Positions 8,241 to 16,003 of a stretch of DNA of 58,999 nucleotides are shown piece after piece. Source of the stretch: an uncultured Duncaniella sp. (GTDB lineage: Bacteria; Bacteroidota; Bacteroidia; Bacteroidales; Muribaculaceae). The position numbers were made by a program, and so were the translations under genes. The DNA lies in NCBI GenBank assembly GCA_910586665.1, contig CAJUIX010000021.1, positions 1-58,999 of the forward strand, given 5' to 3'. The notes below the pieces were generated by a model. It did no database searches. It saw only the letters and a program-made list of their open reading frames with translations, and was not told where the DNA came from. Within the stretch, counting starts at the first letter, position 1; every line of letters starts with the position of its first letter.

Positions 8241-9632
8241 TCATTGCGAAACAGCCATTGGTCGGCAAGCCTTGTTGAAACGAGACAGCTGGATTGACAC
8301 CATGATTACAGTAACCACCGTTGCAATAAGGTCGGACGTCGGGAAAGCAGCCCAGACTCCGTCAAGCCCGTAGGTCGGAGGCAGCAACAGCAATAAAGGT
8401 ATCAGGAAAAGCACCTGCCTTGTGAGCGACAGGAATATCGAGGCCGAAGCCTTTCCAATTGACTGGAACAGTGTCGTCGAAACAATCTGGAATCCTACCA
8501 CTGTGAAGGCGAGCAATGATATATGCAGACAGCGGGAAGTCTCGGATATAAGGCCAGGATCAGTCGTAAAGGCACGGCCTATGTATTCCGGCATGGTGAG
8601 ACCAATGATTTGTCCGAAGGTTACAATACCTGTGGAGACAATCACAGCCAACCAATATGTACGGCGAAGGCGGTGGATCAGGCCCGCACCATAATTATAC
8701 CCGATAATAGGCTGCATACCCTGACAGATACCGACCACGACCATTGTCATTAATGATGTATAGGTGGTGAATATACCAGCAGCAGCCACGGCGGTATCTC
8801 CGCCGTGGGCATAAAGTGTCTTATTTATAATAACATTGATAAAACATGCGGCAGCGTTGACGACCGAAGGGGCCGCACCGATAGATAGTATCGGCAGGAA
8901 TACCCGCAGGCGCAGTCTGTACATTTCTCTGTCACGCATGAAGCGCAATGTGCTCTTTTTATAGAAAAAATGCGACAGGACGAAAAATGCCGACACCATC
9001 ATTGATATATCTGTGGCAATCGCCGCGCCCTTTATGCCCAATTCGAAATAATATATGAATATCGGTGCAAGGATGACATTCATACCCGCGCCTATGAACA
9101 TCGTGACCATTGCCCTGACCGGGTAGCCGGATGCTCGCATGAAGTTATTGAATGTAAATGCGAAATTGGTCATGAACATGCCCGGAAGTATGTAGAGCAT
9201 GAAGTCGCGGGCGTATGGGAGGGTCACCTCGCTGGCTCCGAAAGCAATGAGGATGTCATCTATAAATATTGCGAAAGCGCTTAGATAGCAACAGATTATA
9301 ATTGACAGCAACACGAGCGCGTTGCCGAGCACATTCTGCGCTCCGGCATGGTCTTTCGCACCAAGGAGTATTGAGATTCTCGCCGACCCGCCGGCACCGA
9401 TAAGCACTCCGAGGGCAGCAGACAGATTCATCACCGGGAATGTGATTGCCAATCCGGCTATGGCTTCCGGCCCGACCCACTGACCTATAAAAATACGGTC
9501 TATGATATTGTAAAGCGACATCACGAGCATCCCGACGACGGCTGGCAGACTGTAACGCCAAAGCAAGCGCCCGACTGAAGCTTCACGCAATTCTATTAGT
9601 TTTTCGTTTTCTGTTGCAACTGTATTCATCAT
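8241..9632 (-). CDS. MATE family efflux transporter
   Basis: This 463-residue protein has about 12 hydrophobic helices and the paired MatE repeats (first near 25-185, second near 245-410). Motifs such as YNIIDRIFIGQWVGPEAIAG and QGMQPIIGYNYGAG are typical of sodium- or proton-coupled multidrug exporters of the DinF/NorM superfamily in the inner membrane. The substrate cannot be read from sequence. The start has two adjacent ATGs (MMN). A TAATTTTG sequence at 9642-9635 lies only a few bases upstream, which would imply a very short or absent leader if used. It diverges from the YD-repeat gene at 9737. Confidence 0.9.
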   Translation of the reverse strand: MMNTVATENEKLIELREASVGRLLWRYSLPAVVGMLVMSLYNIIDRIFIGQWVGPEAIAGLAITFPVMNLSAALGVLIGAGGSARISILLGAKDHAGAQNVLGNALVLLSIIICCYLSAFAIFIDDILIAFGASEVTLPYARDFMLYILPGMFMTNFAFTFNNFMRASGYPVRAMVTMFIGAGMNVILAPIFIYYFELGIKGAAIATDISMMVSAFFVLSHFFYKKSTLRFMRDREMYRLRLRVFLPILSIGAAPSVVNAAACFINVIINKTLYAHGGDTAVAAAGIFTTYTSLMTMVVVGICQGMQPIIGYNYGAGLIHRLRRTYWLAVIVSTGIVTFGQIIGLTMPEYIGRAFTTDPGLISETSRCLHISLLAFTVVGFQIVSTTLFQSIGKASASIFLSLTRQVLFLIPLLLLLPPTYGLDGVWAAFPTSDLIATVVTVIMVSIQLSRFNKACRPMAVSQ

Positions 9633-9706
9633 TGCAAAATTACTAAAAGTTTCCCACAGCCTCCTTTTTTTAGTAAATTTTAGCGTTTGTTTAAGATATA
9701 AGTATT

Positions 9707-9714
9707 AATTTTGT
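9707..9714 (+). promoter_or_regulatory. -7 element of the YD-repeat gene
   Basis: TAATTTTG fits TAnnTTTG and lies 22 bases before the ATG at 9737. A TTTG at 9687-9690 is present, but the spacing is 16, shorter than the usual 19-21. Confidence 0.45.
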
Positions 9715-9736
9715 GATGCATCAAGTATAATGCAAA

Positions 9737-10276
9737 ATGAAGCTGTTATTTTATTTCTTATTCACATTATTAAGCATTTCAGCCCATGCCGGAGATCTCG
9801 GCATGTTTTGTCTGAAAGGCCCGGTGGATTCTGTCTGTGTGGTCATGAATGATGCCGGTCTTGAATGGCAGACAGAGTTTGTGTTTGACGAAGACGGTTT
9901 CCTTATCGAGCTTGACGGTGAAGACTTCGAGTGTGAGCGCGACGAGAACGACCGGATTCGCTCAGTAGTCCTCGAGGATATGGTGGAGGACAATGAAGAA
10001 CTCTATGCCACCATTGGGATGACCTTCGAATATGACAAGGCTGGCCGGGTCATACGCCAGATTTCAAAATCCGCCGACGAAACCTGGACACAGAACTATC
10101 ATTACGATGACAAGGGACGTCTAATCAAACGTGATTACGATACAATGTCGGAAGATGAAGTCATGACCTACGAATATGTCAAGTTTGACGAGTTAGGCAA
10201 CTGGACCGAGCGCATAGAGAAGTCGGCCTCGATGGACCAAAACATCCGTCAAATCAGGAAAATATTCTATCGTTAA
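9737..10276 (+). CDS. Small secreted YD-repeat protein
   Basis: This 179-residue protein has a signal peptide (about 1-18, cleavage near AHA-GD). The body contains RHS/YD-like beta strands: FVFDEDGFL, FEYDKAGRVIRQI, YHYDDKGRLIKRD and VKFDELGNWTER. It is acidic and probably periplasmic or surface exposed. Small stand-alone proteins like this are common in Bacteroidales and have no assigned function. It is too short to be a full RHS toxin, and no C-terminal toxin domain or immunity gene is visible. It appears to be transcribed from its own promoter. Confidence 0.75.
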   Translation: MKLLFYFLFTLLSISAHAGDLGMFCLKGPVDSVCVVMNDAGLEWQTEFVFDEDGFLIELDGEDFECERDENDRIRSVVLEDMVEDNEELYATIGMTFEYDKAGRVIRQISKSADETWTQNYHYDDKGRLIKRDYDTMSEDEVMTYEYVKFDELGNWTERIEKSASMDQNIRQIRKIFYR

Positions 10277-10326
10277 AAATCACACGAAGAAACAGATATT
10301 GAAATAAACAACATACGTCACACATT

Positions 10327-11115
10327 ATGTCTATGTATAAAATAGTCGAGAAAGAATATTTCTCAGAAAAGGTGGTGAAACTCGTAGTTGAGGCACCTAT
10401 GATAGCCCAGTCCCGCAGGGCCGGTCATTTTGTAATTGTGCGTGTCGGCGAAGGTGGTGAACGCATCCCGCTGACAATAGCGGACGCCGATACAAAGCGT
10501 GGCACAATCACACTCGTCATCCAGGCCATTGGCGAGAGCACAAAGAAAATCTGCACACTCGAGCCGGGCGATTGTCTGACCGATGTTGTCGGCCCGCTCG
10601 GCCAGGCAACACATATAGAGAAGGTGGGAACAGTGGTCTGTTGCGGCGGCGGTGTCGGCGTGGCTCCCCTACTCCCGATTATAAAGGCCATGAAGCAGGC
10701 CGGCAACAGGGTCATCTCCATTCTTGCAGCCCGTACAGCCGAGCTTGTAATCCTCGAAAAGGAAGTGGAAGAGTTCAGTGACGAGGTAATCATCATGACC
10801 GACGACGGCTCGAAGGGAGTGAAGGGTCTTGTGACAGCCGGTGTCGAGGAGGTGATAAAGCGCGAGAAAGTAGACCTTGTCGTGGCAATCGGCCCCGCCA
10901 TTATGATGAAATTCGTCGAACTGACCACTCGGAAATACGATACCCCAACAATGGTGTCGCTCAACACTATCATGGTTGACGGAACCGGCATGTGCGGTGC
11001 CTGTCGAGTGACTGTCGACGGCAAGACGAAGTTTGTATGTATCGACGGCCCCGAGTTTGACGCCCACAAGGTTGATTTCGACGAAATGATTATGCGTCTG
11101 AGAGCCTATAATTGA
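10327..11115 (+). CDS. FAD/NAD-binding flavoprotein, NfnA / small subunit type
   Basis: This 262-residue protein is of the dihydroorotate dehydrogenase electron-transfer / sulfide dehydrogenase-like type. It has an FAD-binding barrel (about 1-98; RIPLTIADAD), an NAD-binding fold (CGGGVGVAPLLPIIKAM near 105-120) and a C-terminal [2Fe-2S] site (GTGMCGACRVTVDGKTKFVC). Its partner at 11156 is the matching large subunit. Together they resemble NfnAB, the electron-bifurcating NADH-dependent ferredoxin:NADP+ oxidoreductase. Formal annotations often name it a glutamate synthase or dihydroorotate dehydrogenase subunit, but no pyrD or large gltB is next to it here, so Nfn is the better inference. Confidence 0.85.
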   Translation: MSMYKIVEKEYFSEKVVKLVVEAPMIAQSRRAGHFVIVRVGEGGERIPLTIADADTKRGTITLVIQAIGESTKKICTLEPGDCLTDVVGPLGQATHIEKVGTVVCCGGGVGVAPLLPIIKAMKQAGNRVISILAARTAELVILEKEVEEFSDEVIIMTDDGSKGVKGLVTAGVEEVIKREKVDLVVAIGPAIMMKFVELTTRKYDTPTMVSLNTIMVDGTGMCGACRVTVDGKTKFVCIDGPEFDAHKVDFDEMIMRLRAYN

Positions 11116-11155
11116 TATTCCACCACAATAATTAATCACGACTTTTCTTTCAGAG

Positions 11156-12646
11156 ATGAACAACGATAACAATCGCGATGCTGCCTGGCGTGAGGCTCTT
11201 CGCAACTCCATGACTGCAAAGGAACGCACATCAATACCCCGCGCCATTATACCGCAACTCGATCCAAAGTACCGCATACACTCCAACAGTGAGGTAAACC
11301 AGGGTCTTTCCCAGGGACAGGCCGTGTTGGAAGCCACACGTTGCCTCGACTGTCCTGATCCGCAGTGTATCCACGGATGCCCGGTGTCAATCGACATTCC
11401 CGGCTTCATCAAAAATGTGGAAAGAGGTGAAATTCTTACAGCCGCCAAGGTCATCAAGCAGACGAGTGCCCTGCCGGCTGTGTGCGGACGCGTATGCCCG
11501 CAGGAGAAGCAGTGTGAGTCACGCTGTATCTATAATAAAATGAAGAAACAGCCGGTGGCAATCGGCTACCTCGAGCGCTTTGTGGCCGACTTCGAGCGAG
11601 AGAACAACAAGGCGAACAATATCGAAATCAAGCCCTCGGCCGTTGAAAAGAACGGCATGAGCATCGCGGTTGTCGGTTCTGGCCCTGCAGGACTATCCTT
11701 CGCAGGCGACATGATAAAGAAAGGCTACAATGTAACCGTCTATGAGGCCCTTCATGAAATCGGAGGCGTGTTGAAATACGGTATTCCCGAATTCCGACTC
11801 CCCAACTCCGTTGTCGAGGCCGAAATCGACGGTCTGCGCGCTGAAGGCGTAAAATTCGTGAAAGACTGCGTGGTAGGAAAGACTATTTCTTATGAGCAGC
11901 TCCACGAGCTTGGTTATAACGGCATCTTTGTTGCCTCTGGAGCCGGTCTTCCCCGCTTCATGGGTATCCCCGGGGAAAATTTCGTAGGTATAATGTCGTC
12001 CAACGAATATCTGACCCGAATCAATCTCATGGGAGCAGGCCGTACGGGCGAGGACACCCCGGTGCTTCACGGAAACTGTGTAGCCGTCATCGGTGGTGGC
12101 AACACAGCTATGGACTCGGTTCGCACAGCCCTGCGCCAGGGTGCAAAAAAAGCCATGATTGTATATCGCAGAAGCCTCGACGAGATGCCCGCGCGCATCG
12201 AGGAGGTCCACCACGCCCAGGAAGAAGGTGTAGAATTCAAAACACTCTATAATCCTGTCGAATATCTTGCCGATGAGAAAGGCCGCGTGAGAGCTATGCG
12301 CGTGCAGCGCATGGAGCTTGGTGAGCCGGATGCCTCCGGGCGCCGGTCTCCTGTCCCCGTCGAGGGTGCAATTGAGGAAATCAATGTCGATCTGGTGATT
12401 GTCAGTGTCGGTGTCTCCCCCAACCCGCTTATCCCCAACGCAATTCCTGAACTTGAAATCTCACGCCGAGGCACAATAGTTGTAAATGATGAAAGTATGC
12501 AGTCCTCACTCTGTGACATCTATGCCGGAGGCGACATCGTCAGAGGCGGTGCGACAGTGATTCTTGCTATGGGCGACGGGCGCCGTGCAGCCGCAGCGAT
12601 GGACAAACAGCTCATGAAGCAAGAAAAAGAGGTTTTGAACGTTTAA
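11156..12646 (+). CDS. gltA: NADPH-dependent oxidoreductase, NfnB / GltA type
   Basis: This 496-residue protein has an N-terminal domain for two [4Fe-4S] clusters (CLDCPDPQCIHGCP near 62-75 and VCGRVCPQEKQCESRC near 106-121). An FAD-binding GxGxxG follows (VVGSGPAGLSFAGD near 172), then an NADPH-binding GGGNTAMDS (near 319) and a C-terminal GDIVRGGATV motif. It is annotated as glutamate synthase small subunit in many genomes. The adjacent FAD/[2Fe-2S] protein, 41 bases upstream, points instead to an NfnAB complex exchanging electrons between NADH, NADPH and ferredoxin. Such a complex would set NADPH supply in a fermentative anaerobe. The gene is intact. Confidence 0.87.
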   Translation: MNNDNNRDAAWREALRNSMTAKERTSIPRAIIPQLDPKYRIHSNSEVNQGLSQGQAVLEATRCLDCPDPQCIHGCPVSIDIPGFIKNVERGEILTAAKVIKQTSALPAVCGRVCPQEKQCESRCIYNKMKKQPVAIGYLERFVADFERENNKANNIEIKPSAVEKNGMSIAVVGSGPAGLSFAGDMIKKGYNVTVYEALHEIGGVLKYGIPEFRLPNSVVEAEIDGLRAEGVKFVKDCVVGKTISYEQLHELGYNGIFVASGAGLPRFMGIPGENFVGIMSSNEYLTRINLMGAGRTGEDTPVLHGNCVAVIGGGNTAMDSVRTALRQGAKKAMIVYRRSLDEMPARIEEVHHAQEEGVEFKTLYNPVEYLADEKGRVRAMRVQRMELGEPDASGRRSPVPVEGAIEEINVDLVIVSVGVSPNPLIPNAIPELEISRRGTIVVNDESMQSSLCDIYAGGDIVRGGATVILAMGDGRRAAAAMDKQLMKQEKEVLNV

Positions 12647-12651
12647 TATAT

Positions 12652-14088
12652 ATGAACATTCAATTTCGTAACATATTATTATCCCTCGCAGTCACCCTTC
12701 CGGTAGTGACCGCCTCGGCCATAAGCCCTGAAGAAGTATCGAAAGCTGTAAGTATCGCCCGCGAATCGCCTAAAAATCAAGCGTTCAACCGCAACGCCGG
12801 CGACGCTCTCAAAGAAGCCGGCAGATACAGAGAGGCCGTCACATATTATCTCAAGGGTGGCAACCTCGGCAACCTTGGGGCTGCCGAGAGCTACTTCTAT
12901 CTCTATGACTATGACACCGCCGAAGAGCATCTTGACAAGTATCTTGCCAAGCGCACAAAAGCGGAGGAAGCAAAGGATAAAGAGTTTTCTGTCGGTAATA
13001 GTGACGAACCCATCGACTGGACCGATCATCTGCGCTCTCGCATAGAATTAGGTCGCTCGATGCTCGACCGCGTCGAGAAAATCCAGATTGTAGACAGTAT
13101 CAATGTCCCGTCCGAGGAATTCTACCGATTCTACAAGCTCGGCCGCAGCGCCGGAAAACTTGCCAATGAAATGGAGATTGAAAAGGCCGTTTCAAGCGAG
13201 ACATTGCGCGAGCTTGGTGTGTCAGGCCTGTGGGCGCCTACATACATAAGTGAAAAGGGTGAAGACATGATATGGTATGGCTCTACCGACAACGGTGACT
13301 CGCAGATGTTTGAATCAATACGTCTCGCCGACGGTTCGTGGGACAAACCTGCCAAGCTTTTTGACTACGAGAGCATCTTTGGGAACAACAACGGATCCTG
13401 GGTCTCCTACCCCTTCCTTATGTCGGACGGAGTGACCCTCTACTTCGCTGCAGACGGTGACAACTCGCTTGGCGAGCTTGACATATTCATCTCCCGACGT
13501 GACGGTGACGGCTTCCTGCAACCTTCGAATGTCGGCATGCCCTACAATTCGCCTTACAACGATTATCTTTATGCTATCGACGAGGAGAACGGTATCGGCT
13601 GGTGGGCGACAGACCGCAACCAGTTGCAGGACTCGGTGACAATCTATACCTTCATCCCCCAGGAGCTGCGTATCAATTATCCGACCGACACCCCTGATCT
13701 GACAGACTATGCCAGAGTTCATTCCATAAAAATGACTCAAAATGGCGAGACTGATTATGAAAGTTTAAAAAATAAGATTGCCAACATTTCTGCGGCAGGC
13801 TCCAATCGCTCAGCCGAGGAGTTCAGCTTTGCACTTCCCGGAGGCAGGGTGATACACTCTCTTTCAGAGCTTTCCAATCGCAACGCCGTCGATGCCATGA
13901 GAGCCTATCTCAAGGCTGAAGAGTCGGTTAAGAAACTCAAGAAAAATCTTGCCAGGCTTAGGGCCGCATACGGCAAGGGTGACAAAAATGTCGCCACGCA
14001 GATACGCTCGGCCGAAAATGAGCTTGAACGTAGGAAATCCGAACTTCTGAAGCTGAAAAACAGAGTTGTCGAAATGCAAAAACGATAG
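12652..14088 (+). CDS. Periplasmic TPR/PD40-like protein with C-terminal coiled coil
   Basis: This 478-residue protein has a signal peptide (about 1-22). A TPR-like helical part follows (about 25-110; NAGDALKEAGRYREAVTYYLKGG, split here by family resemblance only), then a beta-rich PD40/WD40-like part (about 180-330; WYGSTDNGDSQMFESIRL, YFAADGDNSLGELDIFISRR). It ends in a lysine- and leucine-rich coiled coil (about 425-478). It resembles the front part of Bacteroidetes TPR-PD40-OmpA proteins such as PorE but lacks the OmpA domain. It begins 5 bases after the NfnB stop and is probably cotranscribed. Function is unknown. Confidence 0.7.
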   Translation: MNIQFRNILLSLAVTLPVVTASAISPEEVSKAVSIARESPKNQAFNRNAGDALKEAGRYREAVTYYLKGGNLGNLGAAESYFYLYDYDTAEEHLDKYLAKRTKAEEAKDKEFSVGNSDEPIDWTDHLRSRIELGRSMLDRVEKIQIVDSINVPSEEFYRFYKLGRSAGKLANEMEIEKAVSSETLRELGVSGLWAPTYISEKGEDMIWYGSTDNGDSQMFESIRLADGSWDKPAKLFDYESIFGNNNGSWVSYPFLMSDGVTLYFAADGDNSLGELDIFISRRDGDGFLQPSNVGMPYNSPYNDYLYAIDEENGIGWWATDRNQLQDSVTIYTFIPQELRINYPTDTPDLTDYARVHSIKMTQNGETDYESLKNKIANISAAGSNRSAEEFSFALPGGRVIHSLSELSNRNAVDAMRAYLKAEESVKKLKKNLARLRAAYGKGDKNVATQIRSAENELERRKSELLKLKNRVVEMQKR

Positions 14089-14117
14089 TAAATCACTAAC
14101 CCCAATACCCACACATC

Positions 14118-15086
14118 ATGGAAATAACCTTAATCCTGATATTGGTTGCCGTTGTAATCATTATCTGCATTTTCTTCTACTACGTCCCGTTCTTCCTATG
14201 GATTTCGGCGCGTGTGAGCGGAGTGAAAATCTCACTCATGCAGTTATTCCTCATGCGCATACGAAAGGTGCCCGCATCGGTCATAGTCAGGGCCCTTATC
14301 GAAGCTCATAAGGCGGGGCTGAACGACGTGACCCGCGATGACCTTGAAGCCCACTATCTCGCCGGAGGTAATGTTGAAAAAGTTGTCCACGCGCTTGTGT
14401 CGGCCTCTAAGGCAAATATCGACCTCGGTTTTAAAATGGCAACCGCCATCGACCTCGCCGGTCGTGATGTATTCCAGGCTGTGCAGATGTCAGTCAACCC
14501 CAAAGTAATCGAGACCCCGCATGTGACAGCAGTCGCAAAGGACGGTATCCAGCTCATCGCGATAGCCCGCGTCACGGTCCGCGCCAACATACGCCAGCTT
14601 GTCGGCGGCGCCGGAGAGGATACTGTGCTCGCTCGCGTCGGCGAAGGTATCGTATCATCAATCGGTTCGTCTGAAAGCCACAAGCAGGTTCTTGAAAATC
14701 CTGACAACATCTCCAAACTCGTACTCCGCAAGGGTCTCGACTCAGGCACAGCCTTCGAGATTCTCTCCATTGACATTGCAGATATAGATATAGGCAAGAA
14801 TATCGGTGCGGCTCTACAGATCGACCAGGCCCAGGCCGACAAGAGCATCGCCCAGGCTAAAGCCGAGGAGCGCAGGGCTATGGCTATTGCCCTCGAACAG
14901 GAAATGCGCGCGAAGGCCCAGGAAGCCCGTGCGAAAGTTATCGAAGCCGAGGCCGAACTTCCAAAGGCAATGGCCCAGGCCTTCCTCACCGGTAATCTCG
15001 GAGTCATGGACTATTATCGCATGAAAAATATCGAGTCTGATACAAACATGAGGCAGAACATAGCCAACCCTCCGACAACTAAATAA
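14118..15086 (+). CDS. floA: Flotillin-like protein FloA
   Basis: FloA-type proteins scaffold functional membrane microdomains. The 322-residue length fits FloA. An N-terminal hydrophobic hairpin anchor (about 4-30) is followed by an SPFH/PHB-like domain (about 100-215; VIETPHVTAVAKDGIQLIAIARVTV region). Next comes a long heptad-rich helix full of A, E, K and Q (about 225-290; QAQADKSIAQAKAEERRAMA). It ends in a short polar tail. It lies between the PD40-like protein and the PHP phosphatase, on the same strand with gaps of 29 and 14 bases, so it is likely part of one transcription unit. Confidence 0.93.
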   Translation: MEITLILILVAVVIIICIFFYYVPFFLWISARVSGVKISLMQLFLMRIRKVPASVIVRALIEAHKAGLNDVTRDDLEAHYLAGGNVEKVVHALVSASKANIDLGFKMATAIDLAGRDVFQAVQMSVNPKVIETPHVTAVAKDGIQLIAIARVTVRANIRQLVGGAGEDTVLARVGEGIVSSIGSSESHKQVLENPDNISKLVLRKGLDSGTAFEILSIDIADIDIGKNIGAALQIDQAQADKSIAQAKAEERRAMAIALEQEMRAKAQEARAKVIEAEAELPKAMAQAFLTGNLGVMDYYRMKNIESDTNMRQNIANPPTTK

Positions 15087-15100
15087 GAAAATAACCAAAA

Positions 15101-15946
15101 GTGGATATAAGAGAAATAATTAGCTCGACAAGGGCATATAATTTTCATTCACATACTCAATTCTGTGACGGGCGCGCTGATATGGCGCGCTTCGTCAATG
15201 CGGCAGTCAGTGCCGGAATCAAGCATCTCGGTTTCACGCCACATTCCCCGATTCCGATTGAATCACCATGCAATATGGCTGACAGTGACGTCACAGACTA
15301 TATAAAAGAATTCAATCGTCTGAAAGAGGAGTATTCGGGACAGATCAACCTATACATATCTATGGAGATTGACTATCTCGGGAAGTATTGGGGAGCCTCC
15401 AACCCCTACTTCTCAAAGCTCCCGCTCGACTACCGTCTAAGCTCGATTCATTTCATCCCTACGCAGGAAGGAGAATTGATTGATGTCGACGGCAGCACCA
15501 AGTCTTTTATGGAGAAGATGCACCGTTACTTTCATGACGATATACGATATGTGGTCGACACCTTCTACCACCACACAATCGATATGATTGAGGCGGGAGG
15601 ATTCGACATGATAGGCCACTTTGACAAAATCGGGCTTAACGCATCGACATACCAACCGGGTATAGAGTCCGAGAAGTGGTACAAGAAACATATCGACAAC
15701 GTCACTGATGCTCTGAAAGGACGCGACATCATTGTTGAAATCAACACCAAGGCATGGGAGCCGCCGGTCGGCTACGACGAGGGTGTGGCAGGCCCGTATC
15801 AACCGAGACTATTCCCGTCCGAAGCCACTATCAAGCAGCTGCAAAAAGCAGGGTTGCAGATTGCAGTCAACAGCGACGTGCATTTTCCTGAAAGGATTAC
15901 CGTCGGCCGAGATGCGGCGTTCAGCATACTTGATTCAAGAAATTGA
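15101..15946 (+). CDS. PHP-domain histidinol-phosphatase-like hydrolase
   Basis: This 281-residue PHP-fold metal-dependent phosphatase has the motifs FHSHTQFCDG (near 16-25), HLGFTPHSP (near 43), SSIHFIPT (near 114), MIGHFDKIG (near 170) and VNSDVHFPE (near 257). These supply the histidine and aspartate ligands of the trinuclear metal site. The family includes HisK-type histidinol-phosphate phosphatase. No other histidine gene is nearby, so the physiological substrate is not proven. The start is GTG, 14 bases after the floA stop; no ATG lies before the first metal motif. A perfect hairpin follows the gene. Confidence 0.8.
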   Translation: MDIREIISSTRAYNFHSHTQFCDGRADMARFVNAAVSAGIKHLGFTPHSPIPIESPCNMADSDVTDYIKEFNRLKEEYSGQINLYISMEIDYLGKYWGASNPYFSKLPLDYRLSSIHFIPTQEGELIDVDGSTKSFMEKMHRYFHDDIRYVVDTFYHHTIDMIEAGGFDMIGHFDKIGLNASTYQPGIESEKWYKKHIDNVTDALKGRDIIVEINTKAWEPPVGYDEGVAGPYQPRLFPSEATIKQLQKAGLQIAVNSDVHFPERITVGRDAAFSILDSRN

Positions 15947-15955
15947 ACGTCTATG

Positions 15956-15999
15956 CAACAAATAAAAGAGGACGCCGAAGCGTCCTCTTTTATTTGTTG
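15956..15999. terminator. Perfect bidirectional hairpin terminator
   Basis: A perfect 20-base inverted repeat (15956-15975 with 15980-15999, four-base CGAA-type loop) lies between the convergent PHP phosphatase and 5'-nucleotidase genes. The arms end in an AAATAAAA/TTTTATTT pattern, so either strand gives a T-rich tail. It should stop transcripts from both sides. Confidence 0.85.
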
Positions 16000-16003
16000 T
16001 TAT

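Noticed and set aside
9635..9642. TAATTTTG just upstream of the MATE start on the minus strand
   Set aside because: It is so close to the ATG that it would leave no leader, and no -33 element is present; not listed as a promoter.
9737..10276. Idea that the YD-repeat protein is an RHS toxin
   Set aside because: It is only 179 residues, lacks the RHS core and toxin tip, and has no immunity gene beside it.
10425..11069. 214-codon minus-strand frame opposite the NfnA gene
   Set aside because: It lies wholly antisense to a clear flavoprotein gene, with Ser/Thr/Pro-rich composition typical of shadow frames and no recognisable domain.
10669..11457. 262-codon minus-strand frame across the two Nfn genes
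   Set aside because: It crosses the gap between two real genes on the other strand and shows no family resemblance.
14354..15007. 217-codon minus-strand frame opposite floA
   Set aside because: It is complementary to an intact floA, Ala/Ser-rich, with no domain or start signal.
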